Source of the DNA: Kosakonia sacchari
GTDB lineage: Bacteria > Pseudomonadota > Gammaproteobacteria > Enterobacterales > Enterobacteriaceae
Direction of reading: 5' to 3'
NCBI GenBank assembly: GCA_900109485.1
Contig: FOAY01000002.1
Coordinates: 478,842-542,841 of the forward strand
Length of the DNA stretch: 64,000 bases
The notes under the pieces are model-generated. The model ran no database searches and had not been told where the DNA came from. It was given only the letters and a program-made list of their open reading frames with translations. The translations under genes and the position numbers were made by a program. This document shows positions 39,556-51,955 of the stretch, one piece after another; the stretch's first letter is position 1; each line of letters opens with the position of its first letter.

Positions 39556-41970
39556 ATGGCGATGAAAAAGTTGCTCATAGCGTCGCTGCTGTTTAGCAGC
39601 GCCACCGTATACGGTGCTGAAGGGTTCGTAGTGAAGGACATTCATTTCGAAGGCCTACAGCGTGTCGCCGTTGGTGCGGCCCTCCTCAGTATGCCAGTAC
39701 GCCCTGGCGATACGGTGAATGATGAAGATATCAGTAACACCATTCGCGCGTTGTTTGCCACCGGCAACTTCGAGGATGTTCGCGTCCTGCGTGATGGCGA
39801 TACCCTGCTTGTCCAGGTGAAAGAACGCCCGACAATCGCCAGCATTACTTTCTCCGGCAACAAGTCGGTGAAAGATGACATGCTGAAACAGAACCTTGAA
39901 GCTTCTGGCGTGCGTGTGGGTGAATCACTGGACCGCACCACTCTGTCCGATATCGAAAAGGGACTGGAAGATTTCTACTACAGCGTGGGTAAATACAGCG
40001 CCAGCGTTAAAGCTGTCGTGACCCCGCTGCCGCGTAACCGCGTTGACCTGAAACTGGTATTCCAGGAAGGCGTTTCCGCGCAAATCCAACAGATTAATAT
40101 CGTCGGTAACCATGCATTTACCACCGAACAGCTCATCTCCAGCTTCCAACTGCGCGATGAAGTGCCATGGTGGAACGTGATTGGCGATCGCAAATACCAG
40201 AAACAGAAACTGGCTGGCGACCTGGAAAGTTTGCGCAGCTACTATCTGGATCGCGGTTATGCCCGCTTTAACATTGATTCGACTCAGGTTAGCCTGACGC
40301 CGGATAAAAAAGGTATCTACATTACCGTCAACGTGACCGAGGGCGAGCAGTACAAACTCTCCGGCGTGCAGGTGAGCGGTAACCTTGCTGGTCATTCTGC
40401 AGAGATTGAAAGCCTGACGAAGATCGAGCCGGGCGAGCTGTATAACGGCACCAAAGTAACCAAAATGGAAGATGATATTAAAAAGCTTCTTGGTCGCTAT
40501 GGTTACGCTTATCCGCGCGTTCAGTCTCAACCTGAAATCAACGATGCGGACAAAACCGTTAAGCTGCATATCAATGTGGATGCTGGCAACCGTTTTTACG
40601 TTCGCAAGATCCGCTTTGAAGGCAATGACACCTCAAAAGATGCTGTTCTGCGTCGCGAAATGCGCCAGATGGAAGGGGCGTGGTTGGGCAGCGATCTGGT
40701 CGATCAGGGTAAAGAGCGTCTGAACCGTCTGGGCTATTTCGAGACGGTTGATACCGAAACGCAGCGTGTTCCGGGCAGCCCGGATCAAGTTGATGTCGTC
40801 TATAAGGTGAAAGAGCGTAATACCGGTAGCTTCAACTTCGGTGTCGGCTACGGTACTGAGAGCGGCGTCAGCTTCCAGGTTGGCGTACAGCAGGATAACT
40901 GGTTAGGTACCGGCTACTCTGTGGGTATCAGCGGGACGAAAAACGACTACCAGACCTACTCTGAATTCTCCGTTACCAACCCGTACTTCACGGTTGACGG
41001 CGTTAGCCTCGGCGGTCGTATCTTCTATAACGACTTTAAAGCTGACAATGCTGACCTTTCCTCTTATACCAATAAGAGCTACGGTGTAGACGGTACCCTC
41101 GGGTTCCCGATCAACGAGTACAACACCTTGCGTGCGGGCTTAGGTTACGTTCATAACAGCCTGTCGCAAATGGAACCTCAGGTAGCAATGTGGCGTTATC
41201 TGGATTCCGTAGGTCAGAACGCCAGCACCACAAGTGATAGCAACGGTTACTCGGCGGACGATTTCACCTTCAACTATGGTTGGACCTATAACAACCTCGA
41301 CCGCGGATACTTCCCGACGAAGGGCTCGCGCGTCAACCTGAACGGTAAAGTTACGGTTCCTGGCTCCGATAACGAGTTCTACAAAGTGACGGTGGATACC
41401 GCCTCCTACTTCCCAATTGACGACGATCACAAATGGGTGATTCTGGGTCGTACTCGTTGGGGCTATGGTGACGGTTTAGGTGGCAAAGAGATGCCATTCT
41501 ATGAGAACTTCTACGCCGGCGGTTCCAGCACTGTTCGTGGCTTCCAGTCCAACAACATCGGTCCGAAAGCTGTTTATTACGGCGGTAGTGGGTTGGATAA
41601 CTGTAATACAACGACTTCGAAATACTGTAAGTCTGATGATGCAGTAGGTGGTAATGCCATGGGTGTGGCCAGCGTTGAGTTCATCACGCCGACGCCGTTT
41701 ATCAGCGACAAATATGCTAACTCTGTACGTACCTCATTCTTCTGGGATGCAGGTAGCGTATGGGATACAAATTGGCAAAATACAGCGGAAATGAAAGCGC
41801 TGGGTATTCCGGATTATAGCGATCCGAGTAATATCCGCATGTCTGCTGGTATCGCATTACAATGGATGTCCCCATTGGGGCCGTTGGTATTCTCCTACGC
41901 CCAGCCGTTTAAAAAGTACGATGGAGACAAAGCGGAACAGTTCCAGTTTAACATTGGTAAAACCTGGTAA
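39556..41970 (+). CDS. bamA: Outer membrane protein assembly factor BamA
   Basis: Core of the BAM complex that inserts beta-barrel proteins into the outer membrane. The 804 residues have a signal peptide ending V-Y-G-A, five POTRA domains (to about 420) and a 16-strand barrel with the loop 6 V-R-G-F motif and a C-terminal W. The POTRA part is nearly the E. coli sequence, while the loops around 41188-41245 and 41575-41640 diverge. The start is M-A-M-K-K as in E. coli. Confidence 0.98.
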   Translation: MAMKKLLIASLLFSSATVYGAEGFVVKDIHFEGLQRVAVGAALLSMPVRPGDTVNDEDISNTIRALFATGNFEDVRVLRDGDTLLVQVKERPTIASITFSGNKSVKDDMLKQNLEASGVRVGESLDRTTLSDIEKGLEDFYYSVGKYSASVKAVVTPLPRNRVDLKLVFQEGVSAQIQQINIVGNHAFTTEQLISSFQLRDEVPWWNVIGDRKYQKQKLAGDLESLRSYYLDRGYARFNIDSTQVSLTPDKKGIYITVNVTEGEQYKLSGVQVSGNLAGHSAEIESLTKIEPGELYNGTKVTKMEDDIKKLLGRYGYAYPRVQSQPEINDADKTVKLHINVDAGNRFYVRKIRFEGNDTSKDAVLRREMRQMEGAWLGSDLVDQGKERLNRLGYFETVDTETQRVPGSPDQVDVVYKVKERNTGSFNFGVGYGTESGVSFQVGVQQDNWLGTGYSVGISGTKNDYQTYSEFSVTNPYFTVDGVSLGGRIFYNDFKADNADLSSYTNKSYGVDGTLGFPINEYNTLRAGLGYVHNSLSQMEPQVAMWRYLDSVGQNASTTSDSNGYSADDFTFNYGWTYNNLDRGYFPTKGSRVNLNGKVTVPGSDNEFYKVTVDTASYFPIDDDHKWVILGRTRWGYGDGLGGKEMPFYENFYAGGSSTVRGFQSNNIGPKAVYYGGSGLDNCNTTTSKYCKSDDAVGGNAMGVASVEFITPTPFISDKYANSVRTSFFWDAGSVWDTNWQNTAEMKALGIPDYSDPSNIRMSAGIALQWMSPLGPLVFSYAQPFKKYDGDKAEQFQFNIGKTW

Positions 41971-42086
41971 TTCCGCACAGCAACGGAATGCATTCGCAGT
42001 GTAGTGATGGCTGTGGCTTCAACCGGAAGCCCGGCCACGCAAAGAGCTGTACCTCCGGGTACAAACGGGATGGTAAGGAGTAAATT

Positions 42087-42581
42087 GTGAAAAAGTTGTT
42101 ATTAGCTGCAGGTTTCGGTTTAGCAATGGCAGCGTCAGCGCAAGCTGCTGACAAGATTGCAATTGTTGATATGGGTAGCCTGTTGCAACAGGTTGCGCAG
42201 AGTTCCGGCGTTTCTCAGACGATGAAAAACGAATTCGGCGGTCGTGCAAGCGAACTGCAGAGCATGGAATCCGACCTGCAAGCCAAAGCTCAGCGTCTGC
42301 AACGTGATGGCTCTACCATGAAGGCGAGCGATCGCAGCAAGCTGGAAAAAGACATCGCGTCAGGTCGTCAGGCATTTGCCCAGAAAGCACAGGCTTTCGA
42401 GCAGGATCAGGCTCGTCGTTCTAACGAAGAACGTGGCAAGCTGGTGACTCGCATTCAGACTGCAGTGAAAAAAGTCGCTGCCGATCAGGGTGTTGATCTG
42501 GTTGTTCCTTCCAACGCCGTTATTTACAACAGCAACGATGTAAAAGACATCACTGCTGATGTACTGAAACAGGTTAAATAA
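42087..42581 (+). CDS. skp: Periplasmic chaperone Skp
   Basis: Trimeric jellyfish-shaped chaperone that holds unfolded outer-membrane proteins on the way to BamA. The 164 residues have a signal peptide ending A-Q-A-A and long basic coiled-coil arms (about 45-130). The start is GTG at 42087 with AAGGAG upstream, as in E. coli. Three bases separate it from lpxD. Confidence 0.97.
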   Translation: MKKLLLAAGFGLAMAASAQAADKIAIVDMGSLLQQVAQSSGVSQTMKNEFGGRASELQSMESDLQAKAQRLQRDGSTMKASDRSKLEKDIASGRQAFAQKAQAFEQDQARRSNEERGKLVTRIQTAVKKVAADQGVDLVVPSNAVIYNSNDVKDITADVLKQVK

Positions 42582-42584
42582 GTA

Positions 42585-43613
42585 ATGCCTTCAATTCGAC
42601 TGGCTGATTTAGCTCAGCAGTTGGATGCAGAATTACACGGTGATGGCGATATCGTCATCACCGGCGTTGCGTCCATGCAATCTGCCGAAGCAGGTCACAT
42701 CACTTTCATGGTCAACCCTAAGTACCGTGAACACCTGACAGGATGTCAGGCGTCTGCTGTCGTTATGACGCAAGACGATCTTCCTTTTGCCAAAAGCGCA
42801 GCGCTGGTCGTAAAAAATCCGTACCTGACCTACGCGCGTATGGCCCAAATTCTTGATACCACGCCGCAGCCGGCGAGTAGCATCGCGCCTGGCGCGGTGA
42901 TTGACGCAACGGCCACTCTGGGTAGCAATGTTGCAATTGGCGCAAACGCGGTGATCGAATCCGGCGTTATTCTGGGCGATAACGTTATTATCGGCGCGGG
43001 TTGCTTTGTTGGGAAAAAGACGAAAATTGGTGCGGGTTCGCGTTTGTGGGCAAATGTGACCGTTTACCACGAGATTGAGATCGGCGAAAATTGCCTGGTG
43101 CAATCGGGGACGGTGATCGGTTCTGATGGCTTCGGTTACGCCAACGATCGCGGAAATTGGGTTAAAATCCCGCAGCTTGGCCGCGTTATCATTGGCAACA
43201 ACGTTGAGATTGGCGCCTGTACTACAATCGATCGCGGCGCGCTTGACGATACCCGCATCGGCAACGGCGTGATCATTGATAACCAGTGCCAGATTGCACA
43301 TAACGTTGTGATTGGCGACAATACGGCGGTTGCCGGTGGCGTAATCATGGCGGGCAGCCTGAAAATTGGCCGCTATTGCATGATCGGCGGCGCCAGCGTA
43401 ATCAATGGGCATATGGAAATTTGCGACAAAGTTACCGTAACGGGGATGGGGATGGTCATGCGTCCTATCACTGAGCCAGGAGTCTACTCCTCAGGTATCC
43501 CACTACAGCCAAATAAAGTGTGGCGAAAAACCGCAGCCCTGGTGATGAATATTGATGATATGAGCAAGCGCCTGAAAGCCGTCGAGCGCAAGGTTAATCA
43601 ACAAGACGAATAA
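42585..43613 (+). CDS. lpxD: UDP-3-O-(3-hydroxymyristoyl)glucosamine N-acyltransferase
   Basis: Third step of lipid A synthesis. The 342 residues have an N-terminal uridine-binding domain, a left-handed beta-helix of hexapeptide repeats (about 105-300) and a C-terminal helix. The catalytic histidine lies in the C-Q-I-A-H-N-V segment. Translation is probably coupled to skp, because the ribosome-binding site is weak. Confidence 0.98.
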   Translation: MPSIRLADLAQQLDAELHGDGDIVITGVASMQSAEAGHITFMVNPKYREHLTGCQASAVVMTQDDLPFAKSAALVVKNPYLTYARMAQILDTTPQPASSIAPGAVIDATATLGSNVAIGANAVIESGVILGDNVIIGAGCFVGKKTKIGAGSRLWANVTVYHEIEIGENCLVQSGTVIGSDGFGYANDRGNWVKIPQLGRVIIGNNVEIGACTTIDRGALDDTRIGNGVIIDNQCQIAHNVVIGDNTAVAGGVIMAGSLKIGRYCMIGGASVINGHMEICDKVTVTGMGMVMRPITEPGVYSSGIPLQPNKVWRKTAALVMNIDDMSKRLKAVERKVNQQDE

Positions 43614-43784
43614 TTCACCTGCATAACGCTTGTACACAGAAGCCTCCCGACATCAGAGAAGCGACAAAACGCCTCTGCGACGAGAAGCCTAAAGTGTGTA
43701 TACTTCCCGGCCTGTTGGCTTTCTGATGATTGCCGCGGGCCGTGTTATTATTGCCTTTTAGTATATTTAGACAGGAAGAGTATT

Positions 43785-44240
43785 TTGACTACTGACACTC
43801 ATACTCTGCACATTGAAGAGATTCTGGAGCTTCTGCCGCACCGTTACCCGTTCTTACTGGTAGATCGTGTGCTGGATTTTGAAGAAGGTCGTTTTCTGCG
43901 CGCAGTAAAAAATGTTTCGGTAAACGAGCCGTTTTTCCAGGGGCATTTCCCTGGCAAACCGATTTTCCCGGGCGTGCTGATTCTGGAAGCAATGGCGCAG
44001 GCTACCGGTATTCTGGCGTTTAAAAGCGTTGGTAAACTGGAACCGGGTGAGCTGTACTACTTCGCCGGTATCGACGAAGCGCGTTTTAAGCGTCCCGTTG
44101 TGCCTGGCGATCAGATGATCATGGAAGTCACTTTCGAGAAAACCCGTCGCGGCCTGACACGCTTTAAAGGTGTTGCGCTGGTAGACGGTAAAGTTGTTTG
44201 TGAAGCTACTATGATGTGTGCACGTAGCCGGGAGGCCTGA
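43785..44240 (+). CDS. fabZ: 3-hydroxyacyl-[acyl-carrier-protein] dehydratase FabZ
   Basis: Hot-dog-fold dehydratase of fatty acid elongation. The 151 residues carry the catalytic His54 and Glu68 (G-H-F-P and L-I-L-E-A-M). The start is TTG at 43785 with AGGAAGAG upstream, as in E. coli. The 171-bp gap after lpxD holds no gene; it may carry a promoter, but I could not define one. lpxA follows after 3 bp; FabZ and LpxA compete for the same hydroxyacyl-ACP pool. Confidence 0.98.
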   Translation: MTTDTHTLHIEEILELLPHRYPFLLVDRVLDFEEGRFLRAVKNVSVNEPFFQGHFPGKPIFPGVLILEAMAQATGILAFKSVGKLEPGELYYFAGIDEARFKRPVVPGDQMIMEVTFEKTRRGLTRFKGVALVDGKVVCEATMMCARSREA

Positions 44241-44243
44241 TAC

Positions 44244-45032
44244 GTGATTGATAAAACCGCCTTTATTCATCCAACTGCTATTGTTGAAGACGGTGCCGTT
44301 ATTGGTGCCAACGCTCACATTGGCCCGTTTTGTATTGTTGGCCCTCACGTTGAAATTGGTGAGGGTACGGTTCTGAAATCTCATGTTGTGGTGAATGGTC
44401 ATACGACGATTGGCCGCGACAACGAGATCTATCAGTTCGCATCCATCGGCGAGGTTAACCAGGATCTAAAATATGCTGGTGAGCCGACTCGTGTGGAAAT
44501 TGGCGATCGCAACCGCATCCGCGAAAGCGTCACCATCCACCGTGGCACAGTACAGGGCGGAGGGTTGACGAAGGTGGGCAGCGATAACCTGCTGATGATC
44601 AATGCGCATATTGCGCATGATTGTACCGTTGGCGATCGCTGCATTCTCGCAAATAACGCAACGCTGGCGGGGCATGTCTCCGTCGACGACTTTGCTATCA
44701 TCGGCGGCATGACCGCAGTGCATCAGTTCTGCATTATCGGCGCGCACGTGATGGTTGGCGGCTGCTCCGGCGTGGCGCAGGATGTACCGCCTTACGTGAT
44801 TGCTCAGGGCAACCATGCCACACCGTTTGGTGTGAACATTGAAGGCCTGAAACGTCGCGGTTTCAGCAGAGAAGCGTTAGTGGCTATCCGCAATGCGTAC
44901 AAACTGCTGTACCGCAGCGGTAAAACGCTGGAAGAGGCGAAACCGGAGATTGCCGAGCTTGCTGCGAAGCATCCGGAAGTTGATGCGTTTATGCAATTCT
45001 TCGAACGCTCAACGCGCGGCCTGATTCGGTAA
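44244..45032 (+). CDS. lpxA: UDP-N-acetylglucosamine acyltransferase
   Basis: First step of lipid A synthesis. The 262 residues form a left-handed beta-helix with catalytic His125 (A-H-I-A-H-D) and a C-terminal helical domain. The start is GTG at 44244, as in E. coli. The stop TAA shares its last base with the lpxB ATG. Confidence 0.98.
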   Translation: MIDKTAFIHPTAIVEDGAVIGANAHIGPFCIVGPHVEIGEGTVLKSHVVVNGHTTIGRDNEIYQFASIGEVNQDLKYAGEPTRVEIGDRNRIRESVTIHRGTVQGGGLTKVGSDNLLMINAHIAHDCTVGDRCILANNATLAGHVSVDDFAIIGGMTAVHQFCIIGAHVMVGGCSGVAQDVPPYVIAQGNHATPFGVNIEGLKRRGFSREALVAIRNAYKLLYRSGKTLEEAKPEIAELAAKHPEVDAFMQFFERSTRGLIR

Positions 45033-46180
45033 TGATCGACAATCTTCCTCTTACGATAGCCCTCGTCGCCGGAGAAACCTCCGGCGATATTCTTGGTGCC
45101 GGTCTTATCCGCGCGCTGAGATCGCGTGTCCCCAATGCCCGCTTTGTCGGCGTTGCGGGGCCGCGTATGCAGGCTGAAGGGTGTGAAGCCTGGTATGAGA
45201 TGGAAGAGCTTGCGGTGATGGGTATCGTTGAGGTACTTGGCCGTCTGCGCCGTCTGTTGCATATCCGCGCTGATTTGACCCGTCGCTTTAGCGAGCTGCA
45301 ACCGGATGTCTTTGTCGGTATCGATGCGCCGGATTTCAACATCACTCTCGAAGGCAATCTGAAAAAGCAGGGTATCAAAACCATCCATTATGTCAGTCCG
45401 TCCGTCTGGGCGTGGCGACAAAAACGCGTTTTCAAAATTGGCAGAGCCACCGATCTGGTGCTCGCATTTCTGCCTTTCGAAAAAGCGTTTTATGACAAAT
45501 TTAACGTGCCGTGCCGTTTTATCGGCCATACCATGGCGGATGCGATGCCGCTGGATCCGGATAAAAGCGCAGCGCGCGATCATCTGGGAATTGCCCATGA
45601 TGTACACTGTCTGGCGTTACTGCCTGGCAGCCGTGGCGCTGAGGTGGAAATGCTTAGCGCCGATTTCCTGCGTACCGCGCAGTTGCTGCGTGAACGTTAC
45701 CCCGATCTTGAAGTGGTTGTACCGCTGGTCAACGCCAAACGGCGCGAACAGTTTGAGCGGATTAAGGCGGAAGTCGCACCCGATCTGCCAGTGCATATGC
45801 TGGATGGTATGGCGCGCGAGGCAATGATCGCCGCCGATGCGGCCTTGCTGGCTTCCGGCACCGCCGCGCTGGAGTGCATGCTGGCGAAATGCCCGATGGT
45901 CGTGGGCTATCGCATGAAGCCATTCACATTCTGGCTGGCCAGGCGGCTGGTGAAAACGCCTTATGTTTCGCTGCCAAACTTGCTGGCCGGACGTGAACTG
46001 GTGAAAGAGTTGCTACAGGATGAGTGCCAGCCGCAGGCGCTGGCCGATGCGCTTGTACCGCTGCTGGCTAACGGTAAAACCAGCCACGAAATGCACGACA
46101 TTTTCCGCGAACTGCACCAGCAGATTCGCTGTAATGCCGATGAGCAGGCGGCTGACGCAGTACTGGAGTTAGCACAATGA
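45032..46180 (+). CDS. lpxB: Lipid-A-disaccharide synthase
   Basis: GT-B (GT19) glycosyltransferase that joins lipid X and UDP-diacylglucosamine. The 382 residues contain A-G-E-x-S-G-D near the N-terminus, S-P-S-V-W-A-W, and L-P-G-S-R in the second domain. It overlaps lpxA by one base and rnhB by four, so this is a tightly coupled operon. Confidence 0.98.
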   Translation: MIDNLPLTIALVAGETSGDILGAGLIRALRSRVPNARFVGVAGPRMQAEGCEAWYEMEELAVMGIVEVLGRLRRLLHIRADLTRRFSELQPDVFVGIDAPDFNITLEGNLKKQGIKTIHYVSPSVWAWRQKRVFKIGRATDLVLAFLPFEKAFYDKFNVPCRFIGHTMADAMPLDPDKSAARDHLGIAHDVHCLALLPGSRGAEVEMLSADFLRTAQLLRERYPDLEVVVPLVNAKRREQFERIKAEVAPDLPVHMLDGMAREAMIAADAALLASGTAALECMLAKCPMVVGYRMKPFTFWLARRLVKTPYVSLPNLLAGRELVKELLQDECQPQALADALVPLLANGKTSHEMHDIFRELHQQIRCNADEQAADAVLELAQ

Positions 46181-46773
46181 TGGAATTTATTTATCCGCAC
46201 GCGCATTTGGTTGCCGGTGTGGATGAGGTTGGGCGCGGGCCTTTAGTGGGGGCGGTCGTGACGGCGGCGGTGATCCTCGATCCGAAGCGTCCAATCATTG
46301 GCCTGAACGATTCGAAAAAACTCTCCGAAAAACGCCGTCTGGCGCTGAGTGAAGAGATCAAAGAGAAAGCGCTGTCCTGGAGTCTGGGACGCGCCGAGCC
46401 ACACGAAATCGACGAACTGAATATTCTGCACGCCACTATGCTGGCGATGCAGCGTGCAATTGCCGGGCTCTCTATCGTCCCGGAATTTGTACTGATTGAT
46501 GGCAACCGTTGCCCAACTTTACCAATGCCTTCGCTGGCAGTAGTGAAAGGCGATAGCCGGGTGGCGGAAATCAGTGCGGCATCGATTATCGCAAAAGTTA
46601 CGCGAGATGCCGAAATGGCTGAGCTTGATCTTCTTTTTCCGCAATATGGTTTTGCGCAACATAAAGGCTACCCAACGGCTTTCCATCTGGCGAAGCTGGC
46701 GGAACATGGCGCAACTGCGCATCATCGGCGCAGCTTTGCGCCGGTTAAACGCGCGCTGGACCTTGTGTCCTGA
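46177..46773 (+). CDS. rnhB: Ribonuclease HII
   Basis: Removes single ribonucleotides from DNA by cutting 5' to them. The 198 residues show the type 2 RNase H site: D-E-V-G-R-G, the aspartate in V-L-I-D-G, and the later E-I-S-A-A-S-I. Two adjacent ATG codons are present; the first overlaps the lpxB stop and gives the E. coli length. Confidence 0.97.
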   Translation: MMEFIYPHAHLVAGVDEVGRGPLVGAVVTAAVILDPKRPIIGLNDSKKLSEKRRLALSEEIKEKALSWSLGRAEPHEIDELNILHATMLAMQRAIAGLSIVPEFVLIDGNRCPTLPMPSLAVVKGDSRVAEISAASIIAKVTRDAEMAELDLLFPQYGFAQHKGYPTAFHLAKLAEHGATAHHRRSFAPVKRALDLVS

Positions 46774-46811
46774 CTCTTGTGAACGTGAAATAACCAGGCT
46801 GGGATCTGAAA

Positions 46812-49800
46812 ATGGCTGAACCACGTTTCGTACACCTGCGGGTGCATAGCGACTACTCCATGATTGACGGGCTGGCGAAAACCGGGCCGCTGGTGAAAAA
46901 GGCGGCCGCGCTCGGCATGCCTGCGCTGGCGATTACCGATTTTACGAACCTCTGTGGTCTGGTGAAGTTCTACGGAACGGCGCACGGAGCCGGGATGAAG
47001 CCGATCGTCGGCGCCGATCTGCACGTACAGAGCGATCTGTTAGGCGATGAACTGGCGCAGCTCACCGTCCTTGCGGCCAACAATACCGGTTACCAGAACC
47101 TGACATTGCTGATTTCGCGTGCCTACCAGCGTGGCTATGGCGCACTGGGGCCGTGGATCGATCGCGACTGGTTGCAGGAGCTCGGCGAAGGGTTGATCCT
47201 GCTCTCCGGCGCGCGCATGGGCGACGTGGGTAAAAGTCTGTTGCGTGGCAACAGCGTGCTGGTTGAACAGTGTCTCGATTTCTACAAAGAGCATTTTCCC
47301 GATCGCTACTACCTTGAGTTGATCCGCACTGGGCGTGCTGATGAAGAGCCTTACCTGCACGCGGCAGTACAACTGGCGGAAGAGCACGGTTTGCCGGTCG
47401 TGGCGACCAACGATGTGCGCTTTATTGATGAAGGCGACTTCGACGCGCATGAGATCCGTGTCGCCATCCACGACGGTTTCACCCTGGACGATCCCAAACG
47501 TCCGCGCAACTACTCCGCACAGCAATATATGCGCAGCGAAGAGGAGATGTGTGAACTCTTCTCCGATATCCCGGAAGCGCTGGAAAACACCGTCGAAATC
47601 GCCAAACGCTGCAATGTAACCGTACGCCTTGGTGAATACTTCCTGCCGCAGTTCCCGACCGGTGATATGACCACTGAAGACTTCCTCGTAGAGAAATCGA
47701 AAGTGGGTCTCGAAGAACGCCTGGCGTTCCTCTTCCCGGATGAGCAAGTGCGCGCAGAGAAGCGTCCGCCGTACGACGAGCGTCTTGATATCGAGCTGCA
47801 AGTTATCAACCAAATGGGGTTCCCCGGTTACTTCCTGATCGTGATGGAATTTATCCAGTGGTCAAAAGATAACGGCGTGCCGGTAGGGCCGGGGCGTGGT
47901 TCGGGCGCTGGATCGCTGGTGGCTTATGCGCTGAAAATTACTGACCTCGATCCGCTGGAATTTGACCTGCTGTTCGAACGTTTCCTTAACCCGGAACGTG
48001 TATCGATGCCCGACTTCGACGTTGACTTCTGTATGGAGAAGCGCGACCAGGTGATCGAGCACGTGGCGGACATGTACGGGCGCGATGCGGTATCGCAGAT
48101 CATCACCTTCGGAACCATGGCGGCGAAAGCGGTTATCCGCGACGTGGGCCGCGTACTGGGTCACCCGTACGGCTTTGTTGACCGCATCTCTAAACTGGTG
48201 CCGCCGGATCCGGGCATGACGCTGGCGAAGGCGTTTGAAGCCGAGCCGCAACTGCCGGAAATCTACGAAGCGGACGAAGAAGTTAAAGCACTGATCGACA
48301 TGGCGCGCAAGCTGGAAGGTGTGACGCGAAACGCGGGTAAACACGCTGGCGGTGTGGTCATCGCACCCACCAAAATTACCGATTTTGCCCCACTGTACTG
48401 TGATGAAGCCGGCCAGCACCCGGTTACCCAGTTTGATAAAAACGACGTTGAATATGCCGGGCTGGTGAAGTTTGACTTCCTTGGTTTGCGCACGCTGACC
48501 ATCATCAACTGGGCGCTGGAGATGATCAACGCCCGGCGCGAGAAGCACGGCGAGCCGCCGCTGGATATCGCCGCTATTCCGCTGGATGACAAGAAAAGTT
48601 TCGACATGCTGCAACGCTCGGAGACCACTGCGGTGTTCCAGCTTGAATCCCGCGGCATGAAAGATTTGATTAAGCGCCTGCAACCCGACTGCTTCGAAGA
48701 TATGATCGCGCTGGTGGCTCTGTTCCGTCCGGGGCCGTTGCAGTCAGGCATGGTTGATAACTTCATCGACCGTAAACACGGGCGCGAAGAGATCTCCTAT
48801 CCCGATGTGCAGTGGCAGCATGAAAGCCTGAAACCGGTACTGGAGCCGACCTACGGCATCATCCTCTACCAGGAACAGGTGATGCAGATTGCTCAGGTGC
48901 TTTCGGGTTATACCCTTGGCGGTGCGGACATGCTGCGTCGTGCGATGGGTAAGAAAAAGCCGGAAGAGATGGCCAAGCAGCGCGGAACCTTCGAAGAGGG
49001 CGCGAAGAAAAATGGCGTCGACGGCGAACTGGCGATGAAAATCTTCGACCTGGTAGAAAAATTCGCCGGGTACGGATTTAACAAATCGCACTCTGCCGCT
49101 TATGCTTTGGTCTCCTACCAGACGCTGTGGTTGAAAGCGCACTATCCGGCCGAGTTTATGGCGGCGGTGATGACTGCCGATATGGACAACACCGAAAAAG
49201 TCGTCGGTCTGGTGGATGAGTGCTGGCGCATGGGGTTGAAAATTCTGCCGCCGGATATTAACTCCGGGTTGTACCATTTCCACGTCAACGATGACGGTGA
49301 AATTGTTTACGGTATCGGGGCGATTAAAGGCGTCGGTGAAGGTCCGATTGAGGCGATCATCGAAGCGCGTAATAACGGCGGTTACTTCCGTGAACTGTTT
49401 GATCTGTGCGCGCGCACCGACATTAAAAAGCTCAATCGCCGGGTGCTGGAAAAACTGATTATGTCCGGGGCGTTTGACCGCCTTGGGCCGCATCGTGCGG
49501 CGCTGATGAACTCGCTGGGCGATGCGCTTAAAGCCGCCGATCAGCATTCGAAAGCCGAGGCGATTGGCCAGGCCGACATGTTCGGCGTGCTGGCCGAAGA
49601 GCCAGAGCAGATAGAACAGTCTTACGCCAGTTGCCAGCCGTGGCCGGAACAGGTGGTGCTGGAAGGTGAGCGTGAAACGTTAGGTCTCTACCTTACGGGT
49701 CACCCGATTAACCAGTATTTGAAAGAAATTGAGCGCTATGTCGGAGGCTACCGGCTGAAAGACATGCATCCGACCGAACGTGGGAAAGTTACCACGGCGG

Positions 49801-50294
49801 CGGGGCTCGTCATTGCCGCGCGGGTTATGGTCACCAAGCGCGGCAATCGTATCGGCATCTGTACGTTAGATGACCGTTCCGGGCGTCTGGAAGTGATGTT
49901 ATTCACTGATGCCCTGGATAAATACCAGCAACTGCTGGAAAAAGACCGCATACTTATTGTCAGCGGACAGGTCAGCTTTGATGACTTTAGCGGGGGACTT
50001 AAAATGACCGCCCGTGAAGTTATGGACATTGACGAAGCCCGGGAAAAATACGCCCGTGGGCTTGCTATCTCGCTGACGGACAGGCAAATTGATGACCAGC
50101 TTTTAAACCGACTCCGTCAGTCTCTGGAACCCCACCGTTCGGGAACCATTCCAGTACATCTCTACTATCAGAGGGCGGATGCGCGTGCGCGGTTACGTTT
50201 CGGCGCAACGTGGCGCGTCTCTCCGAGCGATCGTTTACTCAACGATCTGCGTGGCCTCATAGGTTCGGAGCAGGTGGAACTGGAGTTTGACTAA
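46812..50294 (+). CDS. dnaE: DNA polymerase III subunit alpha
   Basis: Replicative polymerase of 1160 residues, the same length as in E. coli. It has an N-terminal PHP domain (H-L-R-V-H-S-D-Y-S), a C-family palm with the catalytic pair in P-D-F-D-V-D-F, a fingers domain with [10 protein letters not shown], a helix-hairpin-helix region, the beta-clamp-binding motif Q-A-D-M-F, an OB domain and a tau-binding C-terminus. It starts 38 bp after rnhB; accA follows after 12 bp. Confidence 0.99.
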   Translation: MAEPRFVHLRVHSDYSMIDGLAKTGPLVKKAAALGMPALAITDFTNLCGLVKFYGTAHGAGMKPIVGADLHVQSDLLGDELAQLTVLAANNTGYQNLTLLISRAYQRGYGALGPWIDRDWLQELGEGLILLSGARMGDVGKSLLRGNSVLVEQCLDFYKEHFPDRYYLELIRTGRADEEPYLHAAVQLAEEHGLPVVATNDVRFIDEGDFDAHEIRVAIHDGFTLDDPKRPRNYSAQQYMRSEEEMCELFSDIPEALENTVEIAKRCNVTVRLGEYFLPQFPTGDMTTEDFLVEKSKVGLEERLAFLFPDEQVRAEKRPPYDERLDIELQVINQMGFPGYFLIVMEFIQWSKDNGVPVGPGRGSGAGSLVAYALKITDLDPLEFDLLFERFLNPERVSMPDFDVDFCMEKRDQVIEHVADMYGRDAVSQIITFGTMAAKAVIRDVGRVLGHPYGFVDRISKLVPPDPGMTLAKAFEAEPQLPEIYEADEEVKALIDMARKLEGVTRNAGKHAGGVVIAPTKITDFAPLYCDEAGQHPVTQFDKNDVEYAGLVKFDFLGLRTLTIINWALEMINARREKHGEPPLDIAAIPLDDKKSFDMLQRSETTAVFQLESRGMKDLIKRLQPDCFEDMIALVALFRPGPLQSGMVDNFIDRKHGREEISYPDVQWQHESLKPVLEPTYGIILYQEQVMQIAQVLSGYTLGGADMLRRAMGKKKPEEMAKQRGTFEEGAKKNGVDGELAMKIFDLVEKFAGYGFNKSHSAAYALVSYQTLWLKAHYPAEFMAAVMTADMDNTEKVVGLVDECWRMGLKILPPDINSGLYHFHVNDDGEIVYGIGAIKGVGEGPIEAIIEARNNGGYFRELFDLCARTDIKKLNRRVLEKLIMSGAFDRLGPHRAALMNSLGDALKAADQHSKAEAIGQADMFGVLAEEPEQIEQSYASCQPWPEQVVLEGERETLGLYLTGHPINQYLKEIERYVGGYRLKDMHPTERGKVTTAAGLVIAARVMVTKRGNRIGICTLDDRSGRLEVMLFTDALDKYQQLLEKDRILIVSGQVSFDDFSGGLKMTAREVMDIDEAREKYARGLAISLTDRQIDDQLLNRLRQSLEPHRSGTIPVHLYYQRADARARLRFGATWRVSPSDRLLNDLRGLIGSEQVELEFD

Positions 50295-50306
50295 TACAGG
50301 AATACT

Positions 50307-51266
50307 ATGAGTCTGAATTTCCTTGATTTCGAACAGCCGATTGCTGAGCTGGAAGCGAAAATCGATTCCCTGACTGCCGTTGGCCGTCAGGATGAAAAAC
50401 TGGATATAAATATCGACGAAGAAGTGCATCGTCTGCGCGAAAAAAGCGTAGAGTTGACGCGCAAAATTTTCGCCGATCTTGGCGCATGGCAGGTTGCCCA
50501 ACTGGCACGACATCCGCTGCGTCCTTACACCCTGGATTATGTCCGCATGGCGTTCGATGAATTCGACGAACTGGCTGGCGATCGCGCTTATGCCGACGAT
50601 AAAGCCATTGTTGGCGGTATCGCGCGTCTCGACGGTCGGCCGGTAATGATCATCGGCCACCAGAAAGGCCGCGAAACCAAAGAGAAAATCCGCCGTAACT
50701 TTGGTATGCCGGCACCGGAAGGTTATCGCAAAGCGCTGCGCCTGATGGAAATGGCAGAACGTTTTAACATGCCGATTATCACCTTTATCGACACCCCTGG
50801 CGCCTATCCGGGCGTGGGTGCCGAAGAGCGTGGTCAGTCTGAAGCGATCGCCCGCAACCTGCGTGAAATGTCCCGCCTGAGCGTACCGGTGATCTGTACC
50901 GTGATCGGCGAAGGCGGCTCCGGCGGCGCGCTGGCGATTGGCGTTGGCGATAAAGTGAATATGCTGCAATACAGCACCTATTCTGTTATCTCGCCGGAAG
51001 GCTGTGCTTCTATTCTGTGGAAAAGCGCCGACAAAGCGCCGCTGGCCGCAGAAGCGATGGGCATCATCGCGCCGCGTCTGAAAGAACTGAAACTGATCGA
51101 CTCGATCGTTCCGGAACCGCTGGGCGGCGCGCATCGCAACCCGGAAGTGATGGCCGCTTCGCTGAAAGCGCAACTGCTGGCCGATCTCGCCGATCTGGAT
51201 GTGCTGAGCAAAGACGATCTGCGTAACCGCCGTTACCAGCGTCTGATGAGCTACGGCTACGCCTGA
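50307..51266 (+). CDS. accA: Acetyl-CoA carboxylase carboxyltransferase subunit alpha
   Basis: Alpha part of the carboxyltransferase that makes malonyl-CoA for fatty acid synthesis, acting with AccD. The 319 residues equal E. coli, with the crotonase-type carboxyl-CoA-binding segment around [10 protein letters not shown]. It is the last gene of the large rightward cluster and ends in a strong terminator, beyond which the IS elements begin. Confidence 0.98.
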   Translation: MSLNFLDFEQPIAELEAKIDSLTAVGRQDEKLDINIDEEVHRLREKSVELTRKIFADLGAWQVAQLARHPLRPYTLDYVRMAFDEFDELAGDRAYADDKAIVGGIARLDGRPVMIIGHQKGRETKEKIRRNFGMPAPEGYRKALRLMEMAERFNMPIITFIDTPGAYPGVGAEERGQSEAIARNLREMSRLSVPVICTVIGEGGSGGALAIGVGDKVNMLQYSTYSVISPEGCASILWKSADKAPLAAEAMGIIAPRLKELKLIDSIVPEPLGGAHRNPEVMAASLKAQLLADLADLDVLSKDDLRNRRYQRLMSYGYA

Positions 51267-51283
51267 GTTTCATTGCATTGATG

Positions 51284-51312
51284 AAAAGCCGCACCGCTGT
51301 GCGGCTTTTTTT
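51284..51312 (+). terminator. Intrinsic terminator after accA
   Basis: An 8-bp stem (AGCCGCAC/GTGCGGCT) with a CGCT loop is preceded by an A-run and followed by seven T. The T-run ends about 10 bp before the first IS200-like element. Confidence 0.93.
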
Positions 51313-51321
51313 ATCCCTGCA

Positions 51322-51948
51322 TAAACACCACCTCCTGAGGAGGTGGTCAGCAATAAGTTGGCTCTGCCAGTAATGCTACTCATGGGAAAATCCGAATCTG
51401 TTATCCCCATAACTGATAAGGATTTAACCATGAGTAGATTCCAGAAAGCATCTCATGTGCTCTGGTGTTGTCAATATCATATCGTATGGACACCCAAGTA
51501 CCGATTTCGCATCCTGAGGAACAATGTAGGTAAAGAGGTCTATAAGCAAATAAGGATCTCAAGTGAACAGCTCGGGATAGAAATAGTGGAGCTAAATGTC
51601 CAGATAGACCATGTCCATTTACTGGTAAAAGTGCCACCACGGCTTTCGATTTCCCATGTAATAGGCCACTTAAAGGGTAAAACAGCACTTCGATTGTTCA
51701 GTAAATTTCCCTACCTGCGAAAGAACAAGCTATGGGGAAATCATTTTTGGGCAAGAGGTTACTGCGTCGATACCGTAGGTATAAACGAAGAAATGATAAG
51801 AAAGTACGTGAAGTATCAAGAAAAACATGAAGTTGAAGAGAGCCAGCTCCCACTAAAAGAAGTGTGAAGGGAAGGCTCTCTGAGTCTGGACTTAGTGCGC
51901 CCCTATGGGGCGAAATCAATGCCACCTGCTATGCAGGTGGTTTTTTAC
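51322..51948 (+). mobile_element. IS200/IS605-family element, copy 1
   Basis: About 627 bp with no terminal inverted repeats. A left-end hairpin CCACCTCC/GGAGGTGG lies at 51328-51346 and a right-end hairpin CCACCTGC/GCAGGTGG at 51922-51940. One transposase gene and no tnpB are present, so it is IS200-group. A second internal palindrome (CGCCCC/GGGGCG, 51898-51912) follows the gene. The exact ends are estimated from the region shared with copy 2. Confidence 0.85.
51430..51867 (+). CDS. tnpA: IS200/IS605-family transposase TnpA (copy 1)
   Basis: Y1 HUH single-strand transposase of 145 residues. The HUH metal motif is D-H-V-H-L-L-V near residue 62 and the nucleophile region is Y-V-K-Y-Q near the C-terminus. 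Y-H-I-V-W-T-P-K-Y-R is the family N-terminal signature. The ATG at 51430 has AAGGA 7 nt upstream; an in-frame extension back to 51343 runs through the left-end hairpin and is not coding. It appears intact. Confidence 0.92.
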   Translation: MSRFQKASHVLWCCQYHIVWTPKYRFRILRNNVGKEVYKQIRISSEQLGIEIVELNVQIDHVHLLVKVPPRLSISHVIGHLKGKTALRLFSKFPYLRKNKLWGNHFWARGYCVDTVGINEEMIRKYVKYQEKHEVEESQLPLKEV

Positions 51949-51955
51949 CCCTGCC

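Noticed and set aside
51343..51429. N-terminal extension of the IS200 transposase
   Set aside because: It would translate the left-end hairpin; the conserved protein starts at the ATG with AAGGA at 51430.
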